From Neonectria sp. B-13 (lineage: Eukaryota > Ascomycota > Sordariomycetes > Hypocreales > Nectriaceae): a stretch of DNA of 64,000 nt. The stretch covers positions 124,001-188,000 of the forward strand of contig NOKP01000022.1 in assembly GCA_002682825.1 (NCBI GenBank). Reading direction: 5' to 3'. Positions 1 through 11,484 of this stretch are shown piece after piece; the stretch's first letter is position 1, and each line of letters begins with the position of its first letter. The notes below the pieces were generated by a model, which did no database searches, had not been told where the DNA came from, and was given only the letters and a program-made list of their open reading frames with translations. Position numbers and translations under genes: made by a program.

Positions 1-2
1 CG

Positions 3-212
3 CATTTCATAGCTAACAGCAAAACAGAGACGTACATCCCCCACCAGCCGCTCATGCCTATGAAACTGCTGAAGATCTGAAACTTCGTTGCTGTTCTCAT
101 CGTCGGCTGCGTTGACCAGATGGTGTTTTACTGCCTGGACGTCCTCTGGCCGACTGCCATAGCCGTCTTCTTCACTACAGACAATATTATCATCGGCCTC
201 ATGTCGGTATGT
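3..212 (+). pseudogene. Relic of a Tri12-type MFS transporter
   Basis: One frame running from the window edge encodes a stretch resembling an internal part of Tri12/trichothecene-efflux-type major facilitator transporters: a PLMPMKL segment, then NFVAVLIVGC, then VFYCLDVLWP and FTTDNIIIGLMS. An in-frame TGA at 78-80 sits where the family usually carries a basic residue, so it is probably a CGA-to-TGA transition. After 212 there is a GTATGT donor-like site and a possible acceptor near 273, but the downstream frame soon meets stops and the rest of the roughly 600-residue family is not present on this side. The upstream portion lies outside the window, so a frameshifted or truncated gene rather than a full relic is possible. 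Homology is by motif recognition only. Confidence 0.55.
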
Positions 213-717
213 GGGAATCCTTGAGCCTAGGTCATACCACCCTTCTAGATAATAACACCATTATATTTCTAGGACTCACTCTCATCTGAGAACAACTTCT
301 CTAGCTGTTCGGCCTACTCAGATATGCCCTTAAACCTACCACCGCTCAAGAAACACATATAGCAGTAGTCATGGAGAGCGTAGCCAGCGTTTTCAGGCCA
401 TGGTCAAACTTCGTCCACTCGGCGGTGAAGGTGTTGCCGTTGAGTGGACCGACTTTTCTGATGACTTTCTCAGCTAGGCTACATTCAGAGTCGTGGGCGA
501 AACCAGTTGCGACATGAAGAAATACGTCTTCGACCTTTTTCCATTGACTCGGGACCTGCGTGCCGCTAAATACTACAAAACAAGAGGCTTACATATAAGC
601 GTAGTGCTTTCATGGGTTTCATGTGCAATACGGGTGTTTAAAAAAAGATTCCGTAGAGACAAGACGTCAATGCATCTCTCTATCTGACTAGACGATTTAT
701 CTAGGTACACTTATGAT

Positions 718-1814
718 TTAATGTCGTACTTCCTCCAAGGCTCGGTTCTTGGGCAGTAGAGGCTTGATGAAATCACTAAACCTCGGAGCTAAACCTTGGT
801 GCCATGCCTCAATCCTCTCGCCTGTCATGTCATTTCCATATGCAATTCCTCGGTGAAACACTACCACTTTCTTGCATTGACCTGGCCCTGTCCGCTGATC
901 GATTTCAGTTCTATAAACCTCTATTAGCATCTTACTCTATGATAGGCAGTCTCGCTAACTTACATGAAGACGGTGTCTACCGAAAGACAGTCTCGAAAGT
1001 CGTGGTTTTCGTGCCATTCCTTGTCTTTGTGACTGATACAAGCCTCGGCAACCCAGCTGCCTGTGTCCAAAGACTTTGCCCGGCCTTGAGCTGAGAAAGC
1101 TTGATAATGCCACCAGATTTCCCCTCCGTGGACAAAATCGTGAACAGGTTTAATTTCCTCTAGATCAAGTTCTCTCTGTCTATCCAACCAGGATATTTCG
1201 CGAGTCTGCAACTGACGTGGTAGATCTTTTACTAGAATCCGAATCTTGATGGACCATAAAGAGTGATGTTGGCAGTCAGGATCACTATACGATCGTAGGT
1301 TAATTGCCCACCCCCAGTGCTTTGTCCAATCTTGACTGGAATGAACAATCTGCTCAGCTTCATTAGGCTGTAACGGGATACCAGAGATTGACACCCCGAT
1401 TCTGGCCTTGGACGACCATTTGTGATGCATGCTGCTTCCGATCCGGTCCCAACTGCTCTTTACCCTGCCCCCCACTGAACAAGCCATACAAAGACACGGC
1501 TCTAGAGTAGCCCTAGAATTGGCCCTGGATTTGTTGGATGTGTATGTCGATCGCCAAACTCTGAAGAGTCCTGGATATGCTTCATGGCGCTCTGAGGTCG
1601 ACCAGTCAAACTCATATCTCCATGGTCTGCTAAACGCGGATGGAGGGCCATTTGCGACTGTAGTGCAGGCTTTCTGGATCCAGGTTCTTCGGTATAGATC
1701 AAGTCCCTTTAGAAGCTGATCATCCGATGGTTTGTTGCTAATTGTGTCATAGGGCGGAGGCCCGTCTGCCTTACACGAGCTTTCAAGGTTTGACATGGTG
1801 TTGAAATCTGACAT
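718..1814 (-). CDS. Hypothetical protein, two exons
   Basis: The function is not recognised. Exon 1 is 964-1814 and exon 2 is 718-910. The 53-bp intron (911-963) has a GTAAGT donor, a GCTAAT branch-like site and a TATAG acceptor. Splicing gives a 347-residue protein starting MSDFNTMS, with a proline-containing N-terminus, a Trp-rich middle (WRYEFDW, WGWAINL, WWHYQ) and a basic C-terminus ending LEEVRH. No signal peptide or membrane segment is visible. The long uninterrupted exon, its continuation in the same phase after a textbook intron and the absence of a competing frame support a real gene. It stands alone between the transporter relic and the cutinase, transcribed towards the window edge. 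Confidence 0.6.
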
Positions 1815-2551
1815 ATCGACTGTGAAGAAGATAACCTAGGATCGAACTGTCGGCGAGGATGGAGAAGTTCATGCAAGGAATTATCTCACATGAAGTAAGA
1901 GAATGACGGAAGTGGAAAAATGACTTAATATATAGGAAAACCGAAAGTTCATCGGTCGATTTTCCTAACCTTGAGAGCTCCATGGTGGCAATCGGACTGG
2001 CTGTTCTGACTGCGCATTACAGTTCAGGGGTGCCATGGCTAGCTCTGACTATGGCAGAGCTAGATACTCCGAGGAAGAGTTTAAATCAGTGTTATCGTCG
2101 TGCTCTGTCCCCCAATCCAGCTACCCCTTTGAATCCCCATCCACATCGGTATCAAGCTCGACCTCTACAGCTGGCACTGCCACCCAGCAGGGCTTGCGTT
2201 GACAAGGGTAATAAGATGCCCTTGTCAGTATAAAGGTGTGATGCTCTAACCTCGCCTGGCCCCAGAATGATGACGACTTCTGTTCGCGGAGTGGTACAGC
2301 AAAAACATACACATACTATCCCTAACCCAAGCTCTAATCCTGACATGAACACTGACTTCCTAACCTAAGCAACCCTCACCTCTTGGCGCACCCGTGGTAC
2401 ATGAACATCTTGAGATTCAATGTAAAGTACTAGAATATGCAACGGGAAACCTGCTTGGACAATTACATCATGATCCTGCTTCATTTCCCTCTAAGTCGCC
2501 CATTGTCTCTAGATCACCATGCCAAGCTATTCAGTCCTTTCAAAAGATAAA
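1815..2551. other. Intergenic, no gene seen
   Basis: Only short overlapping frames are present. It separates the start of the hypothetical gene at 1814 from the stop of the cutinase at 2552. No RNA gene or repeat was recognised. Confidence 0.6.
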
Positions 2552-3674
2552 TTACAACATGGCAAATAAGAAGATAGCAGCTACCACGGAAGCCAGATAC
2601 GGCGCGTGTTGTGAAGCAGAACTCGGTGCGTCGGTCGAAGAAGGGCTTCCAGTAGTCGAGGAACCAGTTGCACTGGCCGAGGAATCAGATCCAGTGGCGG
2701 AAGAAGCAGATCCAGAGGTCGAAGCAGGGGTGGTGGCCGTGGTGGTGGCCGTGCTGGCTTCCTTCAACGCCTCGTAGCGCTCGACGACAAAGTCGACGAC
2801 TTCCTTGTCGTACGTCGTAAAGTACGAGCCATGGACTTCCGTGTCGTTGCCCCTGTCGCAGTAGGTGTCGCCTGTATCGCAGAAGGACCGCAGAATGTCG
2901 CCGTAGTTCTCCTCACAAAAGGTGACATTGTCGCGGGCGAAAACCTGTGTTTTTCGCGGGGGATTGTTAGCATTCTGGAGTCTGAAACAAGTGGCACGAC
3001 GCGGGGGGAGCACAACATACGCCGTCCTTCTTGCTCGTTCCCCGGTTGAACGTAGCTTTGGCCACGTGGCTGGGGTCTCCGAAGAGGATGATGGCGGCGA
3101 CTACAACGCGCCCAGTTAGCGATCTATTTCGCGTCGTCGGCATGGCCGGGGGATGACGAGAGCTCCAGAAGATGCTCTACTCACCGTAGTTGAGGACGAA
3201 GTCGGACGGCAGCGCGTCAAGCTCCGAGAAGCCGCCACCCGCTCCACCGCAGAACGCATCGTCGGTGACCTGGCCACCCTGTTTGCTTGAAGTGAGCGTC
3301 CTGTTCCGTGCCGGCTGCGATCGGCCTCAAGTGTGAAGTTGCGGACGTACCTGGGAGTAGCCCAAGACGGCAAACTTGGCGTTGGGACACGCCTCGTGGT
3401 AGTCCAGAATCACCTCCTGCATCTCCTTGACGCCCTCCTTCTCCGAGTCGACGTAGCTAGGGTCACTGAAGGAGGCCGGGTAGTCCAGCGGCTCGATGAT
3501 GGAGTCGTCGATGCGGTCCGCGACGTCCTCGGCCACGGTGCTGCCGAAGATGCCGCTGCCCTCGCTCTCGCCGGTGCCGCGCGCGACAATCATGTACAGC
3601 CCGTCGGTGCAGTTCTTCTGGGCGACGGCGCCGACGGCCAGCAGCGCCATGGGCAGAGCAACGGGGCGACGCAT
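2552..3674 (-). CDS. Cutinase-family esterase, likely GPI-anchored
   Basis: This is a secreted serine esterase of the cutinase/acetylxylan-esterase family (PF01083), expected to hydrolyse ester bonds of cutin or related polymers outside the cell. Four exons: 3351-3674, 3185-3278, 3021-3100 and 2552-2944, with introns of 72, 84 and 76 bp, each with GTRNGT-like donors and CTAAC branch sites. The 296-residue product begins with a signal peptide (MRRPVALPMALLAVGAVAQ) and continues with VARGTGES. The nucleophile motif GYSQG (Ser107) is split by intron 1, VAAIILFGDPSH follows, and the catalytic Asp/His block is CDTGDTYC then EVHGSY. A Ser/Thr/Ala-rich tail and a hydrophobic C-terminus (SVVAAIFLFAML) fit a GPI signal, which plain secreted cutinases lack. 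The start was chosen because it opens the signal peptide; an upstream in-frame ATG adds an implausible basic extension. Confidence 0.9.
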
Positions 3675-5674
3675 CGTTGGCGAGTTGAAGATGATAGGGA
3701 GGCGGCCGAGTGGATGCGATGCGAACGGGACGGACGAGCGCTGGGGGAAACGGAGACAGGCGGGCGACCCAGTAATTAAGAGTGAGATGGAGATGATGGG
3801 GTCGCGGGGCCGAGTGAACCGGAAGCTTTTTTTACGAGGAGAAGGACGACGACGACACGGCAAACATGGGGAGAATCAACAAGGAATCCATCCTCGAACG
3901 GCATGATGCCTGCATTTCGCCCAGGATCTCCAGCCTCCAGAAGCGCCCATGGCCGGCGCATTGCCTGCAGAGGTTCTAGTTGCATCTTGTTAGCTCTCCG
4001 CGTTCCCCGCAAACATCAAAACAGGGTGGTCTAATGCAGGTTCGTCACCCCGGGAGAGCTGTTGGTACCCGCCAAGGACCGATAGTCGTGGCTCGTCTGC
4101 GGTGACCGGCCAAGTCTCGCTTCTTCTGCATTCAAGCTCTGCTGGGTTGGGGTTTTCTGATGGAGGCAGATCCGAGGTTTCCATCCGAGCGTGGCGATCG
4201 ATGCATGTAGAGGTGGCTGTGCAGGATGGACTCGCACCCGGAGAGGGGACCCCTGATACTAGAAATGACAATACGGTAACAACAACGACGAGGTCAGCCC
4301 AAAAATGACTTGGACCAGACAAAACAAAACAGCCTTGTCCCAGATCGACACGCCCAGCCGGAGAGCCCCGGTCCTTTTGCGCCCATGCCAGATCCAAAGA
4401 GGCAGCTCTCCCGCACCCTTGGATTCACCAACCCAGACAGTCTAGATTCACGGACGAATATGGACGCATGCCGCGTACGAAGAGAAAGGTTCGAAATGCA
4501 ATGCTGGCAGCTGATCAACGTTCTTCGTATTCCGTAGTCTACACAGTAGATAGCTCTCGTGGCGCTGTTGATCCCAACGTCCGTCTGGGCTCATCCGTAA
4601 TATGATCGCATTGCTCCTCCAGGTGACGTCCCGCTCTCATTCTTGAGCCAGCGTTCTTCGTAGATGTGTGTACATTGTAATATTTATATCCGTAGGTGCA
4701 TCCATAATCTATTTCTTCCCAGCACCCGCGCGTCCTGTTTTCCACTGCTTTTGCAGTCGGGGGGCAGTGACAACACATGCGGCTCGTAGCTTGGCGCAGA
4801 GAGCTACCGCTGTTGTGTCCAAATGTGCTGGAATCCCATTACGGGTCGCAGCCAAACGCCAGGGCACCTTGCTGACCAGCAATTGACCTGGCAGCTCAAA
4901 CCCAACGGTCAGTTTTCAAATGACAAGCTTATTTTCTCATTCATCGCGCCAACAAAAGTGTAAACAGGGGCTTTGGCGTTAATTGATGGTGCAGCCAACG
5001 GTCCTGCAACTGCAGAGAAAGACGGCGAGACAATGCGAGGTTGACGAACCAGCCCGTTCCGTCTTCTCCATTCGAGGGCTCTCCAACAACGACCAGTCGT
5101 ACTCATTTCCCTTTTATGCTTACCAGATTTCGCGGCTCCCGCGTCTACACGGACGGGCCAGATATCACCCCATCGTAAGAAAGGCGAGGTGGTGGGCTGC
5201 TGACGCGTTCTCGATGCTAAGGGTGTGGTTCTCACCGATTGAAAGACGAATCAGGCTGGAATTCGGCCATCGTTTTGCATACGGCCCGACTCCCCAGCCT
5301 TGTGAGGCTCAGCAGGCGTCACCGGATTTGTGCCTCTCTGTAGGTACTTGTAATATTGGCTTCAACAGCGCGAAAACAACGGCGTTGTGGAAAGTGCATC
5401 GTAGTCTTGCATATTAATAGTAAACATGTCTCTACTCTTTTAGCCCCCACGTGCTCTCTGGCGTTGGCTGGCATGCCACACACCAGCACAGCACAGTCAT
5501 TCCTTGGGGGCCCAAAACAGCACATCGACACACTCAGCAGACAGCTCTCTGTGCCAGTCTGCCATGTCCTTCCCCCGAAAAGAACGAATGCTTTAAGTCG
5601 CTACACAAAATCCCCAACGCCAAGTCCCCAGCCCTCCCACCATATAAAATCTCCACCCGTCTATATCTCCCCAC
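3675..5674. other. Intergenic, cutinase promoter side
   Basis: About 2 kb without a convincing gene. Short frames exist on both strands but none has a splice pattern, signal peptide or recognisable domain. The part next to 3674 is the presumed cutinase promoter, and the part next to 5675 is downstream of the Cys-rich membrane protein. Confidence 0.55.
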
Positions 5675-6789
5675 TCATTGCAGCTCGACGGGTGTCGAGT
5701 CCCTGTATCGTTCTGAGGGCAGTTCACTCAGAGGTTGTGGAGTAGATTCGGGCTTCGGCACGGGCGAGGTCTGCGGTACGAACGTCCCATCTTGGTAGAA
5801 TTGGTGCTCGCCACCCATGGAAGGGGTTCCCTGCGCCACGGGTTGATACCCAGGAAGTGGTATATGAGGCGAGCCCTGGTATTGCGCTGGGGGTTGGCTC
5901 ATCTGTGCTGCCTGTGCCGCGTCTCGTTCAGCTTTGGCAGCAGCCTTCTTCTTCTGAAAACGGATGAACCAAAAGCCAAACCCGAGGAAGACTATGAGTG
6001 CTAGTCCCCCGACGACGCCGCCAACGATGGCCCCCACAGGTGTATCAGAGCCTGCATCGTCCGAATCCCCCTCTTTGGTCTGTATAGCGTTCTTGCCGCT
6101 GCCACTGCCTGTCGCGTAGGTAGTGAGGGTTGTCTTCACGTCGACTTTAGTCGTAATTCCGCTCCTTGTTACTGTGCTCGTTCGGTTCTCAATAGGCGTG
6201 TCGAAAACGGACATCTCTCCCGAAATGGCGGCTATGCCACACATGTAGCCCGTCAGGTTATCGTCGTCGTCGTTGTCCTTGATTGCGGTTACGCAAGCGG
6301 GATAATTGCCGTCAAGACTAAGATGGTTTTGTTAGCTACTGAGTAATTACATCCGGAATGGAGGAATTGAGAAGACGAACCAGCACAACTCCCTAGGCGG
6401 CGCTGAGGCTCCGGATGTACAAGACTCGTGAGTGCTTTCGTAGCAAGTCGTGAACGCGGTCGGCCCACAAGCGAAATGCGTGTCGATAGTTCTGCAGGTA
6501 ACAGTGCCGCAATCAAGAGGTGACCAAGTCTCTGAGGAACCTGAGGTTGTTAGCCAGCAACTCTCCACGCCTCTTTTCAGGACAGAAGGTCGGCAGAGCA
6601 ATAGAGGCAATTACCTGTCTCACTCCAAATGTAGAAGCCACACATATTTTCCGCGTTCTGGCGGATGGCTAGCTCATTGCGTGGTCCATGGTAATAGGAA
6701 CCTATGCCCAGCGGCGGTGCCGTGATATGCACGTCTCTCGGCTCATCTTTCGGTGCCCTTGCCGCAGCTGTCTGTCGGGCTCGATGCAT
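5675..6789 (-). CDS. Cys-rich single-pass membrane protein (5' end uncertain)
   Basis: Three well-supported exons: 6615-6789 or longer, 6381-6540 and 5675-6317. Introns of 74 and 63 bp have GGCTAAC and AGCTAAC branch sites and keep the frame. With the internal ATG at 6789 the protein has 325 residues. The order is: a presequence ending in a possible Kex2-like RQ site, a Cys-rich ectodomain (NMCGFYIW, DCGTVTCRT, FACGPTAFTTCYES, CTSG, ELCC, PACVTA, GYMCG), a Thr/Ser-rich stalk, one membrane helix (AIVGGVVGGLALIVFLGFGF), a basic RFQKKK stop-transfer and a Pro/Gln-rich cytoplasmic tail. This architecture is common among fungal wall-sensing or surface proteins; the exact function is not known. A signal peptide is expected further upstream. 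An acceptor-like CGAACAG at about 6849 suggests an additional 5' exon that I could not place. Confidence 0.7.
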
Positions 6790-6849
6790 CGTTCGGTAGA
6801 TCAAATTGGCGAGCAGGAAGGTCGAGGCTCTGGAGGAAGCCGTCGTCAC

Positions 6850-9234
6850 TGTTCGGAGACAGAAGGTTAGTGAAATGACGACCCAACTGACTCTAAGAAC
6901 AGTACCGGATGTCCAAGGGAAGTGACAGGTGCAAGAAACAGTCTCAGCATGCCCAAAAGCTCGCCTAGAAGATGGAGAGCCTTGGGTTATTCAGTCTGGA
7001 CAATGGGGCTTTCCATGTCGGCTAGCCTCAAGGGCCGGCGCTGAGGGGCGTGTGTCACACCTGATGCAAAGCCTCTCTCGTGGAACCATACTAAGGATGC
7101 TCTAGATGCTGAATGACGACTTTCGCGTCCTAGAGGGGATGATTTGCCAATCAAGAGCCGAACTGCGGTACGAGCCTTGGCATGGAGGCGTTGAATACTT
7201 TGACAACTAACGCCCAGCTTATTGGTATCCTCTCGCGTTGGGGGCCATGCACGTGAGATAGGCTTGCCACCATCAACTCGTTGTTCCCAGACTGCAAGCT
7301 CTGGTAAATACTTACTCTTCTGAGTGACTTGGATTGCACATTGTTAGAAGCTGAGCTGTCGGCTGTGCAGGCTGGTCCAGTAAGATACATTTGGGGCACA
7401 CCCCTTCGCCTACCATCTCAGCCTGCTCTATTTTTGCGGAGTCCGACGTTCAGGTCGCCCGATTCAGCGACATTTCGTCTCTGCAGCATTCAGCTGTTGC
7501 AAGCCAACGTAACATTGTGGGTTGACACTGCCTTATCAGCTCATCGCCCTTTCCTTTGGACCGAGCCTCGAATGATGAAAGGTGCCTGTCCACCTGCGGT
7601 CTAGGCGAAGAGAGAATGGTTTGAAGGGAGCGGCCTTGATGATTAAGTTCGCGCCACGTAAGGGTGAATAGAGGTCTTCTTCGGGATAAAACGGTCGGTA
7701 AGGGTCTCATTCTTGAGTTCTCGAGGACGAATTCGGTCTTCTCCGGAGGGCATCGATAAGTCACCAGTTGAGAAACCTAGCGAAGAGGTCATGTCTACCC
7801 ATGTTAGTCGACAGACTAAAAACAGGCCGCCCAGCAAGGAATACATCATGTTGAGCTTCGATTCTTCCATAGCGACAATAGCAAAAGTTCAGCGATGGCT
7901 TGCACTGCAAAATCTAGTCAGCTTAGTCCTCTAGACACGCCACACTGCATCATTTGGGGGCCAACGCTCGAACGTGGCAGAACATAAGATAAGGGCACTT
8001 ACCATGTCTCCCCTCTTTCTGAGTGCCGATGAGAAGTTCATTGGTAGTAATTCTCCTGCTCCCCTTGTCTGTCCGAGAAGCTTGGCTGGGGCGAGTCATC
8101 TTCAAGACCCCAGACGACGAGATCAAAATGCATTCGGGTACTTTCCAAACAAACAGGTCTGTCTACAAAATCATCTTGCATCGCCTGGGAGTTTTTCTAG
8201 GGTGATGTTGTCTGAAGGCGAAGGTCTGGGAGGCTCCTGTGGGTATTGTTGGTCGGTGTTCGCGGCTTCTGCCAGCTCGCCAGTCGGTCAGATCGAAGGT
8301 AACATATCTTTGACGAGCATCGTGTTTTTTCAAACAGTTTATGGACGGCTTCTCTTGCTCATAACGAGGTTTCTCTTGATGGATCGTGGATACTATGCTC
8401 AAAGTCGATGTGATGGAGCAGAGTTGTGGCGGGGCACGGTGGCACGCGTGACAAAATCAAACATTCCGAAGCAGCGCCAGGAGAAGATTGGTGTTCGTTT
8501 TCGGGGGCTGGGGCGTCGCTCTGGAAGTATCTAGTTCGATCTTCGGGTATCTGGTGCTTGCTTCGAGATGGAAGTTGTGCCTGTCAGAAGGTCAGACCGT
8601 CGGTGGGTGATCGGGACTCGGCAGCAAGCTAAAGAGGGTGAGATCGTTTTCAGCTTACCATACCCTACGCTCGTAGCTCTCGTCTCGCCGTCTACTGCAT
8701 GAAAGAAGAGGGCTTCCTCATGAGAAGTACTGCTTGGGTCGTCGATTCCTCGCCTTCGTGGTTGTAAAGCGGTGATGCAAGTGGGCTTGTGTAGAAGAGA
8801 GCTCGGATGCAAGTGTGCGGCTGGACACTGTCGTCTGTCAGCATAGCACACGCCTTAGGCTAGGAAATCCTAAGCCACCACAGACAGCGAGTAACCGTGC
8901 TCTCACTCTCACTTGACTCACCCTCGAGCTTCAGTCAGTCACACCGGAGAGGTCGACTTTAATGCCAAATAATTCTCTTTTATTCATTCCCCATCGGCGC
9001 TCCTTTCCGTTGTTCACAGACGCTCTTTCGCATCAAGCTGCAGCGGTGCCCTACTCATTGCCCTCCTGTCAAGAAACCTCGCATCAGCAAACGGCCCGCC
9101 ACATCATCTTCGGGTTCCTGCATCAGCAATCCACCTGCGACACTCAAGCCCTCCGCCGTCCCCTTCTGCAAACACGCTTCTAGTCCTGTCGAGCCATTGC
9201 TCCAGGCTTCTCTTAGAAACCTCCAATCACCGTC
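6850..9234. other. Unresolved region, possible 5' exons
   Basis: No gene could be assembled with confidence. On the minus strand there are splice-like signals (GTAAGT near 8003 with a TTTTGCAG acceptor near 7909, and a CACTAAC branch with CGAACAG near 6849) and a short hydrophobic ORF at 7643-7870 (MMYSLLGGLFLVC). These could be upstream exons or 5' UTR of the membrane-protein gene. On the plus strand an ORF at 8023-8205 begins with a signal-peptide-like RSSLVVILLLPLS, but it lacks other support. The last 250 bp are the promoter and 5' UTR of the gene at 9235. Confidence 0.4.
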
Positions 9235-10879
9235 ATGGGCGGATCGGCGTTCGCCACGGGCCAGAATCCTCTGTTCACGCCGCGGATGCCCAAGAATGTG
9301 TACAACGTCATCAAGACACGGTGTCATGCGGTCTTGAGGGAGCATTATGCCTGCGTGGCATCCCCCATCGATGGTCCGGGTAAACAGGACTTTGGAGACG
9401 TTGACGTTCTCCTGGCGTGTCCGCTGAATCCATCGGCAAGCAAAGAAGACGTATTCGACACCATCGCCAGAGCCCTCAACGCGACACAAACGATCAAGGA
9501 CAAGGGAAAGGATATTTCTGGGCATTTTGCTTTGCCTTGGCCATCTGATATCTCACTAGCATGGGATAGCTTTAAGGGAGTTCCTAATGCATCTAAGCTC
9601 GCAGGTGCTGCCCCAGAAACACAGGGTCCAAAGTCGGCGTCTCTGCATCAAGTGCAAAGCTTTCAGAGCCAAGAAAGACAGCCAGATGACTCTCTACAGT
9701 CTCAAGATCCTCAGGAGCCCGGCATGAAATCCAACGACATTGCGCAAGAAGCACTCGGGATCAACTCCCACAGCAGCGGCCACCCAGCAGCAGAAGAACG
9801 TCAAGAATTACGCCAGTCGAAGCAAAGTCCGTCGCTCAATGGTCCAGGCCAGATGGAATCATCCATTGTCTCTTGTGAGCCGCGTGAAATTCAAACAGGC
9901 AACGTAAGTCATACTCAAAGCGTCCTGTCCACTTGAGGCTAATCTTACTTTTCTGCAGGCAGCCCAGTCGAACCAACACCAAGCGAGTGAAGGTCAAGAG
10001 CGATCTATCCAAGTAGACGTTCGGGTTTGCGAATCCCTTGAGTACTTCGAGTGGATGCTTTTCAAACACGCCCATGGCGATGTGTGGAATCTCCTAGGAA
10101 CGACAATTCGCCCCTACGGCCTCAGCGTCGACGAATGCGCCCTCTGGCTCCGAATCCCCGAGATCGAGGCCTTCAACCGAAGCCGAGCCAAAATCTTCCT
10201 TACCAGCAACCCGGCCGAAATTCTCAAGTTCCTTGGCCTCCCAATCGACGACTTCTGGACCGAGCCATTTCCAGACCTCGACGCCATGTACGAGTACGTT
10301 GCTCGCTGCAGACTGTTCTGGGTCAGTCCTCTAAACCCAGAGCAGGCGGAGCTGGAACAGGATCGAAATAAGCTCAAGGCCAACGATCGAAAGCGAATGA
10401 ACCAGCGTCCAGGCTTCCGGAAGTGGGTTGAGGAGTTCAAACCTCGGTGTCGCCAAGAGGGCCGCTTCCTCGTCAACCCAACTACTCGAGAGCAGGTCAG
10501 AGAAGAGGCCTTTGCCTGGTTCCACGTCAAGGGCGAGTTTGAGGCTCGGCGGGGGGAATTCCTGCGTGAGAAGCAGAAAGACATGATCTGGAACAAGATC
10601 ATCAAGGGCGCCGTCCCCGACGCCGATCCATCTGATCAACTCTCGATCCTCTACCGATCCTGCCTCATCAAAGCTCTGAAGCGAGTCATTCTAGAGGGCG
10701 ACGACCGATACGGTGTGCTACCTGAGCGGAGCTTGCAAGACGATGACGGCTTTTACATCCCCGAGGACGTAGTTGATTTTATCAATAGGCGTCAAGGGGA
10801 AATCGGCAGAACCGCTATGGACATTAACCACGCTGGATACGAGAAGAAAAAGGCAGCTAAAGCGGCCGAGAAGACTTGA
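9235..10879 (+). CDS. Nucleotidyltransferase-like uncharacterised protein
   Basis: Two exons, 9235-9903 and 9959-10879, joined across a 55-bp intron (GTAAGT donor, GGCTAAT branch, TTCTGCAG acceptor), encode 529 residues. The N-terminus carries GGSAF (residues 2-6) and FGDVDVLL (residues 53-60). A GG(S) turn followed by a hydrophobic strand with two spaced acidic residues (Asp55, Asp57) resembles the nucleotidyltransferase-fold catalytic signature. A Ser/Gln-rich low-complexity linker spans roughly 125-235. The C-terminal half is a conserved-looking domain with YFEWMLFKHAHGDVWNLLG, EFKPRC and a basic Lys/Ala tail (KKKAAKAAEK). No targeting signal is seen. Whether it transfers nucleotides is inference; it could be a structural relative. 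The gene model is strong. Confidence 0.75.
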
Positions 10880-11429
10880 AAGCTCTTGAGGCACTATGGT
10901 ACGAATTCTTTCGGAGTTTCTCGCTGCATGTGTGCTAATCAAGTCACAGATGACACAACGAAATACTCCATCCCCGTTTCTGTCCCGATCCGAGAAATAC
11001 ATACAATCAAATTCCCCGATGCTCTTAATGCCAAAGAATTCGAATCCGTTTATACCGACACTACGATACATAAGAGGAAGGTGCTGGTGGAAAGGAAGGA
11101 GTGCGAGGGGGAGAATGGGCTCAAAGTGCCGTTTTTCGCGCAGGATGAAAATGAAGTTCATGAGTCAACGATCCAACTCGCATAGCAATAATCTACGATC
11201 TGGAGGGTGTTTCTGGCCAGGGTGTACTTTGGAGGGGACGAAGATAGGCATATGGGCTACAAAGGAAATCCAACTCAGTAGAGAAACCACGGTAATTAAT
11301 GCTTGGTAATTAGCGTATGGGCATCTACGAAGTATCACAGAGGCTTGGGGTGAATGTGTTTTGATTTCTTTTGTGAATGACACTCTGAAAGTCTAGACTT
11401 TTCGTTCTGCTTTCTTTCTTCCGTCGTCT
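10880..11429. other. Convergent intergenic region
   Basis: 3' flanks of the convergent genes ending at 10879 (+) and 11485 (-). The plus-strand frames continuing to about 11185 have no domain and lie downstream of a clear stop codon, so they are read as 3' UTR. Confidence 0.5.
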
Positions 11430-11481
11430 CCCCCAGCTTCCAGGGCTCAAGTTCTCCCCCAGCTTCCAGGGCCCAAGTTCT
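11430..11481. repeat. 26-bp tandem duplication
   Basis: Two adjacent 26-bp copies, 11430-11455 and 11456-11481, differ at a single T/C position (core CAGCTTCCAGGG). They lie immediately downstream of the stop codon of the small minus-strand gene, so they would fall in its 3' UTR. Confidence 0.9.
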
Positions 11482-11484
11482 CCC

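Noticed and set aside
7974..8534. 186-codon plus-strand frame in the unresolved region
   Set aside because: No conserved-looking segment, and competing minus-strand splice signals exist; treated as unresolved rather than as a gene.
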